Source: Paragordius varius
Taxonomy: Eukaryota > Nematomorpha
DNA: 64,000 nucleotides
NCBI GenBank assembly: GCA_964247055.1
Contig: OZ176056.1
Span: 3,658,001 to 3,722,000, forward strand
Direction of reading: 5' to 3'
Position 1 is the first letter of the stretch. Every line of letters begins with the position of its first letter. A program made the translations under genes and the position numbers. This document shows positions 36,590-46,600 of this stretch, piece by piece. Under the pieces are notes generated by a model, which had not been told where the DNA came from, did not search any database, and saw nothing but the letters and a program-made list of their open reading frames with translations.

Positions 36590-36812
36590 CAGTCATATAT
36601 CCTTTATTATATCAAAAATTTATTTTATCCGTTAAATGGGTATAAATATTTGGTAAAGAATGGAAAAAACTAGAGCTCTATGGTACTTCTTATACTTGAT
36701 GAATATGATATTGTTAATACTATAGAGCTCTTATTTTCTATTCTTTAACAATTTTTTCTACCCATTTAACGAAAGAAAATAAATTTTTGATAAATTAAAG
36801 GATACATGACTG
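36590..36812. mobile_element. 223-bp palindromic MITE, copy B
   Basis: Same ends (CAGTCATATATCC and GGATACATGACTG) and same length as copy A at 27924, with TA on both sides. The internal arms share GGGTATAAAT and TAGAGCTC blocks. Confidence 0.92.
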
Positions 36813-36911
36813 TATAATGATAATTATAACATATGAATCTCAATTTAATTCATTTATATTAAGTGTGTGTGTGATACCAAAAACAGAAGGAATAAACTCA
36901 CATTCAAAAAC

Positions 36912-38298
36912 TCATAATCTAAATGGAATGTTGGGCCATAACGAAGGGTTATGAGTTTGACACAAAGTTTCAAACGTATTTTGCATAGCCGTTTCCATAT
37001 ATGCTATCGTTTGAGCATTTTTAGAGCCATACAGGGTTTTAAGACGTTCTTGACGAATTTCAAGAGGGGCTTTTCCTGCTCTTTCGGAGGTGGGCGTGAA
37101 ATTTTTGTAATACGGATTTACTGGAAGATGTGTGAGTGGGAAAATTTGATAATAAAATGAGGATAATTATATGTGACAAGAAATGTTAAAAATTCTTCTT
37201 TTTGATATCTTTATTATAAATTTTTATGTTTAGTTAAAAAAATGATTCCAAAGGAAGATTAAATACATTGAGCCATTACAGACTTTGTAAACAATTAGGG
37301 TTCTGAATTCTGATTTTATCACATAAATATAAATAAAATCACAAGAATTAAATTAATAATAGATTGAAAACTACATAAAGTTCAGTACTTTCTGGGAAGG
37401 CTTTAGCCTTAGACCAAATTCGAATATCTTAAGAAAAAATTGATTTTATGACCTTTTAGCCATATTAATCAACCAAATCTTTAAAAATGATTATGTCAGA
37501 GTTTGTAAGCAGGTATTTTTTTTAATTCAAATTAGTAAACAGGCATATATTAAAAATTAGTCGTCTTGGCCCAAATTTTTACCTATTAATATGCGTATGA
37601 AATTTTAGAGATTTAGCAAATAAATGTAATTAAAGATTTGTTAATAATTTAAGTTTATATTTTTCAAACCCCTGGGAAACACCCCAAATTTAAGAATATA
37701 TAAAATTAACAATAATCTGGAAAAAATTTCAAATAATATTATTATGAATATTATACTCTCTAGCACATCAATAAATTCGGAGTTTGGGAATTCTAATTCC
37801 CCAGATTTTTTATGATTTGAGGGTATGTGCTTTTTTTCTTTTTCTATAATTTTATATTAAAAATAAACCTCTCTGTTTAACATGTTGACTATGTATTTCA
37901 CTATATTCTAGCCATGTTTGGTTAACAGCAAATTCAACCGCTTCATCGGTATTAATATTATCGTTTAAAATTATTTTTTCATTCATAATTTGTTTTTGAG
38001 CCATACTCCCTTTTAAATTATGTAATTTTTTATTAGGTTTGTTAAAACTTTTAGGTGGTAGTTTTGAGTTATTTATCTTATTCTTACCCTTGAGCCGTTT
38101 ATGTATTATAGGTATGATGGGTTGATTATCTAAATATTTAGTTTTTGATTGATTGATTTCCGGGTTAGGAAAAATATTCGCCACATTTCTTTTAGTCCAA
38201 TTCATGAGTAAAGCATCATTTATCCAGAAATTTTGAAAAATTGGATGTAAAAACCAATATTTTCCTGATAACCGTATTTCATCCCAAACGCTTGACAT
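36912..38298 (-). CDS. Unrecognised two-exon protein, 212 residues
   Basis: Exon 1 is 37869-38298 and exon 2 is 36912-37120, joined in matching phase 1 (AGAG donor GTTTAT, acceptor CTTCCAG). The protein starts MSSVWDEIRLSGKYWFLHP, has FWINDALLMNWTKR, a basic Asn/Lys-rich middle, and a well-ordered C-terminal part: NPYYKNFTPTSERAGKAPLE, then RQERLKTLYGSKNAQTIAYM, ending NPSLWPNIPFRL. The C-terminal exon has protein-like composition over 70 codons with a clean stop. I do not recognise the family; a small mitochondrial or ribosome-associated protein is a guess from the basic character and company. The start codon lies 19 bp from that of the divergent METTL23-like gene, so they must share a promoter region. 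The 748-nt intron is inferred, not proven. Confidence 0.65.
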
Positions 38299-38317
38299 TT
38301 TATCGACAGGTGTTATA

Positions 38318-39163
38318 ATGGTACATGCATTAAATCTCCATCTGATTGAAATTTTTCAAAATCTGAAGCCACACAAAGATAATAGCAATTTAAACGATTA
38401 TTCTTACCATTTATGGCCTTCATCTCCGGTTTTAGCCCAATATATATTTTGTAATCAAGAAAAATTTGTGAATAAATGCGTTTTGGAATTAGGATGTGGG
38501 ATCACTTGTTTGCCTTCCCTGGTTAGTTGTAAAGTTGGTGCTAAGCGTGTGATTGGGATGGATATATGTTTTAATAACAGGATTAATTTAGAAAATGTAA
38601 CTATTAAGGAGAAGCTTGTAAGTTTTAACTGTCCTGATAAAAAAGAAAAAGGCGAAAAAATTGTTTTTGATTTCGATAGATTCAAACAATGCACGCTAAA
38701 AGATATCGCCCTACACAACTGCAAATTAAATGATATATCGTGTCATCATTCCGATAATGGAAATAGTTGTCAATTACATTTAGTATCATATGAATGGGGA
38801 ACCAATATAAATACCCCTAGTTTACAGATCCTCCAAAATACCGAGTTTGATTACATAATTGCTTCCGATATATTTTATGATGCTTCAAATTATCATCAAA
38901 TTATGTATACTCTCAAACTTTTATCCCAAATGAACAAACAAGCCACAATACTCATTGCCTATCAACAAAGAGACGTCGCAAATTTTGGGTACGATTCCGT
39001 CACAGGATTTTCCCGTCACCTGATGGTTCTTTTTGAACTCTGGTCCTTCAGATATGAAATAATTCCAAATACCGAATTTAAAGCGGATTTTTCTGATATA
39101 GCAAATACTCAATTACCCGGTCGTCACATAATTAATCTCTATAAATTGACTAATAAAATATAA
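38318..39163 (+). CDS. METTL23: METTL23-like SAM-dependent methyltransferase
   Basis: A single 281-codon exon. It has HLWPSSPVLAQYI, the SAM-binding motif I LELGCGITCLPSLV with a GxG-type loop, an acidic residue at GMD, the LVSYEWGT block, the acceptor motif DYIIASDIFYDASNYHQIM, and the C-terminal DIANTQLPGRHIINLYKL, which matches DIAESTLPGRHTVEM of human METTL23 closely. The family methylates protein arginine (histone H3R17 has been reported for the mammalian protein). The human form is about 190 residues; the extra length is a Lys/Asn-rich insertion at residues about 95-145. Its start is 19 bp from the divergent gene. The 3' end converges on MRPS26, with an AATAAA at 39176. Confidence 0.85.
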   Translation: MVHALNLHLIEIFQNLKPHKDNSNLNDYSYHLWPSSPVLAQYIFCNQEKFVNKCVLELGCGITCLPSLVSCKVGAKRVIGMDICFNNRINLENVTIKEKLVSFNCPDKKEKGEKIVFDFDRFKQCTLKDIALHNCKLNDISCHHSDNGNSCQLHLVSYEWGTNINTPSLQILQNTEFDYIIASDIFYDASNYHQIMYTLKLLSQMNKQATILIAYQQRDVANFGYDSVTGFSRHLMVLFELWSFRYEIIPNTEFKADFSDIANTQLPGRHIINLYKLTNKI

Positions 39164-39226
39164 AAAATGGAATTAAATAAAAAAATAAACAGTCAGAATT
39201 TATTAAATAAAAATTTTGTAAGGATA

Positions 39227-39885
39227 TTAAGAATATATTTTTAATGGCAGTTCCCCTACAATCTTTGAACCGTCTAGATTTAAGGCGTAATTGTGATCTA
39301 CGGGGTTATCAAAGCATTTGATTATTAGATTTTCCAATTGTTCAGGATTTGTTACAAAATGTTTTGAAGTCACCTTAATTTATTAAAAAAAATAACTTCT
39401 AATTCATCAATCTTCGCTTCAACTTTTTCAATGACATCCTTCATATCTAATTTTCTTTGAATAAATACTTGGACTTCTTTTGACACTTTTTCTTGCCATA
39501 CTTTATCTAAATAATCTTGTCTAATAAATTTATATAATTTTTGCTGAATTATTCCATATATAATAATAAAAAATATATTTTACCGTATTAAAGCAACTCT
39601 TTTATTTTCTTTTTGATTAATTTCCAAAAGTTTATCAATTTCTAACTGATGTTTATGGTCTTCCTCGCTTTTTTGTTCGCTTGTATGCGAAGAATCATAT
39701 TTGTTTTCAAAGTAATGCCTGATGGAATTAACCGTTGCTTTGTAATTTAAAAAGTATTCATGTTCTTCATCAGTTTTGACAGGCGATATATTAACTTTGA
39801 ACAATTTTGTTTTTCCAACCTTACGCAATTTGCGGGTAATCGAACGCGATATTAATGTTTGAAAAGTGGAACGGGTTGAAAGCAT
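39227..39885 (-). CDS. MRPS26: Mitochondrial small-subunit ribosomal protein S26 (mS26)
   Basis: Three exons: 39584-39885, 39397-39520 and 39227-39373, giving 190 residues (human 205). The ATG at 39885 is used because the longer frame opens with GTG. The N-terminus STRSTFQTLISRSITRKLRK suits a mitochondrial targeting peptide. Family features follow: EHEYFLNYKATVNSIRHYFE, a charged helical stretch HQLEIDKLLEINQKENKRVA, IRQDYLDKVWQEK, and the C-terminal NPEQLENLIIKCFDN then NYALNLDGSKI, matching the human ENLEARIEEALDN...NWAI region. Introns are 63 and 23 nt. The start codon is 23 bp from the divergent archease start. A - strand AATAAA (39199-39204) overlaps the METTL23 3' flank. Confidence 0.85.
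39374..39396 (-). other. 23-nt intron in MRPS26
   Basis: GTTATTTTTTTTAATA...TTAAG, 23 nt, between KIDELE and VTSKHFVTNPEQ. Without removal the frame ends at TGA after nine more codons; removal shifts into the frame that encodes the conserved mS26 C-terminus. A 50-nt intron starting at an upstream GTTGAA would give the same frame and is the alternative. Confidence 0.7.
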
Positions 39886-39908
39886 GGCTTTCACTCATAT
39901 GATAATAA

Positions 39909-40453
39909 ATGAATGAATTGAATTTTGTGGAGAAAGAGGAAAAATTGGGATACTTTGATATTCCGCCTATTAAATACGAATTTTTGGATCATCCTGCCGA
40001 TATTCAAATTCATGGTTGGGGTAGCACTTTACCTGAAGCTTTTGAGCAGGTATTAACCAAAGTTTTATAAAGTAAGAGACTGCTATGGGAATGTTTGCTT
40101 ACATGACAGAAATCGAAAAAGTTGACATTCAAACCACTTGGACTGTTGAATGCAGTGGACATGATTTAGAAAGCTTGTTATATAACTTTCTTCAGGAATT
40201 CCTTTACTATTTTTCGGCCGAAAATAATTACATTGCTCGTAAAGTAAAAGTCTTATCCTTTATCAAATCCCAATCACCCATTAATTCGGAAGAAGACGAA
40301 TACGAATATAAAATTACGGCAAAGGGTTTTGGTGAAAGTTTTGACTTGTCAAAACATACTCAAGGGACTGAAATTAAAGCTATAACATACTCTTGTTTAC
40401 AGGTTATTGTGAAAGAAACACAATGTGATACATATGTGATTGTTGATATATGA
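39909..40453 (+). CDS. ZBTB8OS: Archease (RtcB tRNA-ligase cofactor)
   Basis: Two exons, 39909-40049 and 40079-40453, giving 171 residues (human 167). The sequence follows the family throughout: YEFLDHPADIQIHGWGSTL, EAFEQ then AMGMFAYMTE, GHDLESLLYNFLQEFLYYFS, FGESFDLSKHTQGTEIKAIT and the C-terminal TYVIVDI. The metal-binding Asp and His of LDHPAD, the Asp of FDLSKH and the C-terminal Asp are present. Archease promotes guanylylation and turnover of RtcB, the ligase that joins tRNA halves and XBP1 mRNA. It is divergent from MRPS26 (23 bp between ATGs). An AATAAA lies at 40460, and the next gene starts 94 bp downstream on the same strand. Confidence 0.93.
40050..40078 (+). other. 29-nt intron in archease
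   Basis: GTATTA...AAGTAAGAG, 29 nt, between EAFEQ and TAMGMF. Removal gives an ungapped match to human EAFEQ-CAMAMF; left in, it contains an in-frame stop. Confidence 0.82.
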
Positions 40454-40547
40454 TATTAAAATAAATTTTGTTTTTATTTTTGGTTTCTTTATATATACAT
40501 ATATATATAAATAATGTTTTTGCTTTACATATTACCACTTCGCAACA

Positions 40548-43443
40548 ATGACAAATCACACTTCGACAGATGAAAAGGATTTGTCTGAAACCACGGACAC
40601 TTCAAAAACTAATGCCGCGCCTCTTATAATTACAACTGAAGAAGAGAATAATATTATTTTGGATGAAATTATAGCTGTTGCGGCAAAATCTAGTCCTCTC
40701 ATATCTCATAATGCCTTGGTAAGTCATGTGTCATAAAAGTGTACTTATCAAAAAATTTTCTCGGACATTATCATTAGAAATATTATTTTTTCATAAGCTA
40801 ATGTGAGTTTCAAAAAATTATGTTTTAGCTAATGTTGCCTCATTGATCTGATAATATATATTAGTACCTGAACCATGTGTTGCTCAGAAATGCGGTTTTA
40901 TAAAATAAGTATTAATACTTAACTCTTTTAAAATAAACTGTAATAGTATTTGTTGTTAGTGGTAAAGGTAGGAAAGTATATAAAGGTTAAAATTCAGAGT
41001 ATAATATATATATATATATAATGTTATTTAGAAAGATATAAATGACAAAAATTTCGAATTGGTAGTCAAAAATTTGAGCATGAAACGGTGTAATTATAAT
41101 TAGGTTGCGACTGATTTTTGTTCAAATCTTTGGAAAAAAAGTTCTCTTACGTAGTTTTGCTTTGGAGCCATTGTTTTTATATTTAAATAAAAATTGCATT
41201 GCCCTTGATTTTATTTTATTCTTTAATATACTAGTTATATGACTAGTATGTATTTGCAATGGAAACCGGACATTTAATTTTATTAAATTTTGAGAAATCC
41301 TAGTAAAATAAGCGTTAAATCATTAAGCATTTGTATTTGAAAATAATGAGCAGTGGATATTATCGAATTTTTATTATAACCACCCAATTTAATGTGCATA
41401 TGTAGTGAAAATATTATTTTAACATCCTCTTCACCATTATAAAAGTTATGTTTTATTTGAAAAGAGTTCGAAAACTAATATTGTATTAGATTCTAATAAA
41501 TTGTAAGGAATTTGCCAGGGGTAGTAATTATTTGCTAACTAATCAAAGACGTCAGATAAAAGCAGGCCAAAATATTATTGTGGATCCCATTTTGTTTATC
41601 TGCCCTTAAAACTACACACATGCGCAATTTAAGTCCGCCAAAAGTAGCGTATTCTTTATTCAGTAATTATATGGAAGCTCGAGCCTAAAAATAACATTTC
41701 CCGCACACTATTCATCAGAGGTAGAAGGCTGTTAACAGTCATCTCTAGTAAAAACATATGATGAACATTCTCCATTGATTAAACATGTGTATGGTTCGTT
41801 GTCATAAAGAGAGTGGGTGCTTTGGTCGAGACCACACAACTGCGAAGGCGCAAAAAACAAATTGACAGAAGCATTACATGTATTACAAAAGACAATTAAT
41901 AGATGTCTACGAGCAATGGGTAAGACCAAAAACTCGGTGATTGTGGAACTCATAAAATTTGAACGAACTTTAAACTGAAAATAGTGACAATAAAAAGCTG
42001 CTTCAACGTCGAAAATATTTTTTGCTCTGAATAGCGAAGGGTGAAGAGAAAAACGCTTTATTTTGGAAAAGTTATGGCTTCTACCTTGCTAAACTGATCC
42101 ATAGACACCTAGGCAAATCGTTTTGTCAAGAATTGCTTTGTTTTGGTGACTCCAGAGCGGTTTGTGCATATTAAACGTTTATAATTCGATAAAATCGTTA
42201 GCCAAAAAATGTATTTAATTAATCAAACCATGTATTAATTGAAACTGACAAAGTGATATGATACATGCAATGCACATAGCAAAACCAGTGAAAACTTTAA
42301 AAATGCTTGAAAGAGAACATTTCCGTTTGCGCCAACCTCTCTTGACCTGACACCCTCTGACTATCACCACTTCCCATGAATGGGCACATACCTGCAAGCT
42401 TAAATAATCTCAAAGACGTTGGAAAATGATTGGACCATATGCCGCAAAAGACAATTAGCTTTTCTGGCATGGCATTCATATATTATTTAAAAGATGGGCT
42501 AAATGTGTAGAAACCGATGAGCAAATTACATTATTTTTACCAAAAAGCCGTTAAAGATTTGATTATTTGTGGTAAATAACTCATTTATGCAAACTAAGCA
42601 AACCGGAGAACGGATATGTTTCGTCTATCATTTTCTATATTTTGTTTAAGGAGTACAATTTAAAATCTTTAAATAATTAATAAAAGGTAAAATGTATTAC
42701 TTTTATATATTAATAGGGATCAACTTCAACCATAGATTTAATTTTGGAGCCATCGCGTGTTCCTATAACTTCTGACATCTCCGTTGGGGTAAAACGGAGC
42801 TTGTCCCCCGACCTGATTAAATCTAGCAGCGATGATGATGATATTAGCAATAAACGATTAAAAAAATCAGCTTCGGAAATTAAAGTAAGACCCGTAACAA
42901 AGAAAAAAAGTCGCAGCAAATCAGCCATAAAATGTGACATTTGTAAAACTAGTATTGGAATCTTAGGTATATTTTTTGAGATAGCTTTATTTCTGCTAAT
43001 TTTTATACAGTAAATATTAAATTTTTTTAAACTACCATATTGAAACTCTGATTTTTTGAAAAGTACCATATTTTTCAAACTTCAATGTTTAATTATATTA
43101 TATCTATCGATTAGGGTTGTGAAATAAGAAGTAGGGATAAAAATTAATACAGTGGTAAATCTAGATGAAATAATTTTGCTTTTTTGGGTCGAAAATTTTT
43201 ATAATCTTTTACTATTTTTATTTAAATTTTATCTTTATAATTTTGTTTTCAGTTTAAGGTTATTAAAAACAAACTTTATGTAAAATAACATTAGGTTATG
43301 ATTGTCGGTGCCAAGGTAAATTTTGTAGTCAACATAGATATCCTAGTGAACATGCCTGCTCTATTGACTACAAAAAGCTTGGAAGCCAAAAAATCGAGAA
43401 AGATAATCCAAAAATAAAACCTATTAAAGTACCAAAAATATGA
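40548..43443 (+). CDS. AN1-type zinc-finger protein (ZFAND family)
   Basis: Three exons, 40548-40718, 42717-42966 and 43295-43443, joined in phase, giving 189 residues. Residues 1-57 are Thr/Glu-rich without cysteine. A Ser/Asp/Lys region follows with KRSLSPDL and NKRLKKSASE, possibly nuclear. The C-terminus is a complete AN1 finger: CDIC, then YDCRCQGKFCSQHRYPSEHAC, and IDYKKLGSQKIEKDNPKIKP. All zinc ligands (CxxC, CxC, CxxxxC, CxxH, HxxxxxH-type spacing, HxC) are visible. AN1 proteins such as ZFAND5 and ZFAND6 act in ubiquitin binding and proteasome or stress responses. The A20 finger that most of those have at the N-terminus is absent. The Lys-rich linker recalls ZFAND3, the finger itself ZFAND5/6. 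The first intron (2 kb) holds a mariner remnant. Confidence 0.85.
41600..42560 (+). mobile_element. Mariner-like remnant in the AN1 gene intron
   Basis: The + strand reads EHSPLIKHVYGSL, then RPHNCEGAKNKLTEALHV, KTINRCLRAMGKTKNS and, near 42500, RWAKCVETDEQIT. These are scattered mariner blocks like those of the copies at 12300 and 17000. Frames are shattered and the catalytic residues cannot be read, so it is dead. Confidence 0.68.
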
Positions 43444-43631
43444 AACTCGCACACAAAAATAACTCTCCTAACTATTAAAACAAAACACTCTAATAAAAAT
43501 TAATTATATATTTATTATAATTTATAATATGTATATCATATTAAAGTGATTTTAATTATTAGGAAAGAAATGCGCTCATGTTTGAGAGTGGTAATATATA
43601 TTTAAAATTATGAAACATTATTATAATTGAA

Positions 43632-46600
43632 TCATTCAGTGGAGTGCAATAGTGAAAAGTTTGGACCTGTAAAGAGAGTATATTTTGGGTGGTTCTAAAT
43701 GCCATTTCATTAAAAAATTATGGTTTTATCAATTTTACCTTTAACCTTATATCTAGCAGCAGGATAATTGTGAGATAATAAATTATTTTCAACAGCATCA
43801 TTATTACTATATAATGCAGCATAAGGCATTTGGTTATTAACAAAATGTTCATTATTTATGGGAAACGCTGTTGTAAGATTTAAATCATTTTGAATAAATG
43901 CCGCCGGCGTTGATAGTATATGAGCAAATGGTGGTTGAATTTTATTACCTTTAGAGTTAAAATTTGAAGGTGTGTTAAATGCCAACGAAAATCGATTTCG
44001 ATCGACTATCGCTTTACGAGAAACTAGGGAGTTACTTTTAACGTTTGGCCCATTACCATTAGAATTTTGCAGAGCTGTCGTTGGAATCCTTTTCTCTACT
44101 CCTGAAGCATTATTATATTCGCCTTGAAAATTTTGATTTTCCATCATTGCTGGACATTGAGCTATAACATTGAAATCTGGACAAGATAATCGTTGAAGTG
44201 ATCTGGTTGCATTTATGTACCTGGGGTGAATATCATCTTTAAAGGCTTTAAATTTTGGGATATTTTGCTTTTTTGGATTATATTTTTCTTTTTTGTGTAC
44301 CTCATTTACTTCAATGTTAGGCGGATTTACATGTTTAGTTAACCGTTGTGGTTTGCTACTGCGACTAAATTTTAATGATGGTTTAAATAAATGCCTTCGC
44401 TTAATACCATTAACACAACTTTTTCCTAGAGTTTCTAGGGTATAGTTACCATTTTCTTGGGTGGTTACTTTGCTGATATTTTCGGAATCAAAATTATTAT
44501 GATCGACTTTATCATTCATTTTCATATTTATATCAAAATGGTCATCATTGTTATTTGCGCCATTTGTCAAAGGTTCAGAAGTGTCTTTCGATTGATTTTG
44601 TCGCTTATTACTTGGTTTTGGAATTGAATATATGGCATTTGGATCTACATCAATTTTTCTCTGTAACAAATTAGAGCCATCTGATCGAACCTTCGTACAC
44701 TCGCCCTGTTTTAGGTTACATGTAATGGTTTCCTCGTTGTTGTTTATCTGTGGTTCATTCAAGTTGACTTTTTCTTTTATATTTAAAGTTGTTAAGTTTT
44801 CAGGGTTTTTATCATCTTTTTCTGTGCTAGTGGTATTAGTTGTGGGCTTAGCTATCAAATTATTTTTTTGTTGGAAAAAAGTATGAATTTCATTCAAAAG
44901 TGCGGAATGTTGATTTGCGTTGGTTTCTGAGGTATTGGAATTATTATTTAATGTCCCAGGCTGCTCTGTGATTTCCGTTTCCAAAGGGGACCCATTGGAT
45001 TCATTTCTAACTGTATGATCATTATCGATTAGCGCATCATTTTCACACTCAGATTCTGTGGTTGTAAGGGAGGATTTTAGTTTATTGCTTTTCAATTTAG
45101 TTTCATCAGTATTGTTTTCATTATCAGTCATGCCAATCGATTCAGATTTTATATTTATATCCCTTAATTTTTGAACAAGCGGGCTTTGAACCAATTCTTC
45201 CAATAAGCTGGGTGATTTATTTCCAAAATCATTTGCCGCTGCACCTTTGGATTTAAGTTCATCAGTTTCACACTTTCTTAAAGTCATTTTTTGATTTTCT
45301 TCAGGCTTTTCCATATGGGGTGGCAGATTGCATTTTATTTCACAGCCACTTCTCTCATTCAATGTGGATGGCTCGTTATTGGTTTCTGTTGGTAAAAATT
45401 GATTTTTATTATGGATTTTATTGATCTGAGCTTGTTGTAAATGTTGGTTTAATATTTTCAATGAACCAGTCATTGGTAGCTCATCGCTATTACCTAACAT
45501 TATTGGTGGATTAATGCTAAACTCCTCAATAGAGTTTCGACAATTTTGATCATCGGGTAGAATAATATGGGGTTTTGGTGCTTGAAATGGCGGTGGAATG
45601 GGATATGATTGGGGTGAAATAAAGTTTGATTCTAAGGAGTGTCCCTTTGTAGTTTTTTTATTAGTATTGACTTGTATAATTTGATTGGAATTCAAATCAA
45701 ATGCGACACATTTATTGTTTAGCGGTATTTGAGTAGAACTAATCCCATTGCCATTATGTGCCATGATTGAGTCTTCAAGTGCTTTTTGTGTTTCATGAAA
45801 GCTATGTGGATTCGTCATTTGATTGTGATGTTCAATGAATATGGGATAAGCTTGGACATATTGCATAACTGGGGAAGGTGATGCCATTAATTTAATACTA
45901 TTTAAACTAACTTTTTGTTGGTCTCGATCGTAGTGGGGAACTAAATTTTCCATTTTATTCAAATCTTTTTGGGACAATTGCCCGTTTTCTGGTATGGAAT
46001 ATATGTCATTGCTCAAATCCATCGAAAATCGTGATTGACCATTACCACAAATTTTACTATCTTGTTGATGATGCAAGGTATCAGGTGTTAACTCGCTTTC
46101 ACCAAGTGTAAAGGCCCATGAAGTAGGCAACAAAGATTTATTGTAACGTTTCTTATATCGATCCGGCATTTTAGAGGATGTTAACGAAGATGTGGATAAG
46201 GGGTCCGGCCCAAATGTTAAACCGCTATTGAATCCGGTTCCATTCACATACTTATTGAATTCCTAAACGGGAGCAAAAAATTTATTTTGGATTAAAATGA
46301 ACTAAATATTTTTAGTCTTTGGTCGGGATTTTCACAAATCTTTTCTGAAAAAAAAACGTTTCCTATAATACCGTTTCCCGTATAAATTGCAAAAAAGTTT
46401 TAAATGGTTACAATCCCATTCGTTGTAAAATGGTTCTAATTTAGGTATCATTTTTTAGAATTTACAGAACCGATCTTTGATAGTATGCGAATATCTATCC
46501 GGAAAAATATAAAACATATATAAGCTTTAAATCTTAATTGACTTTTCTCTAAAATCTAACTTCCATGGTCAAATTAAATATAAATTAGTATTAATAAGTT

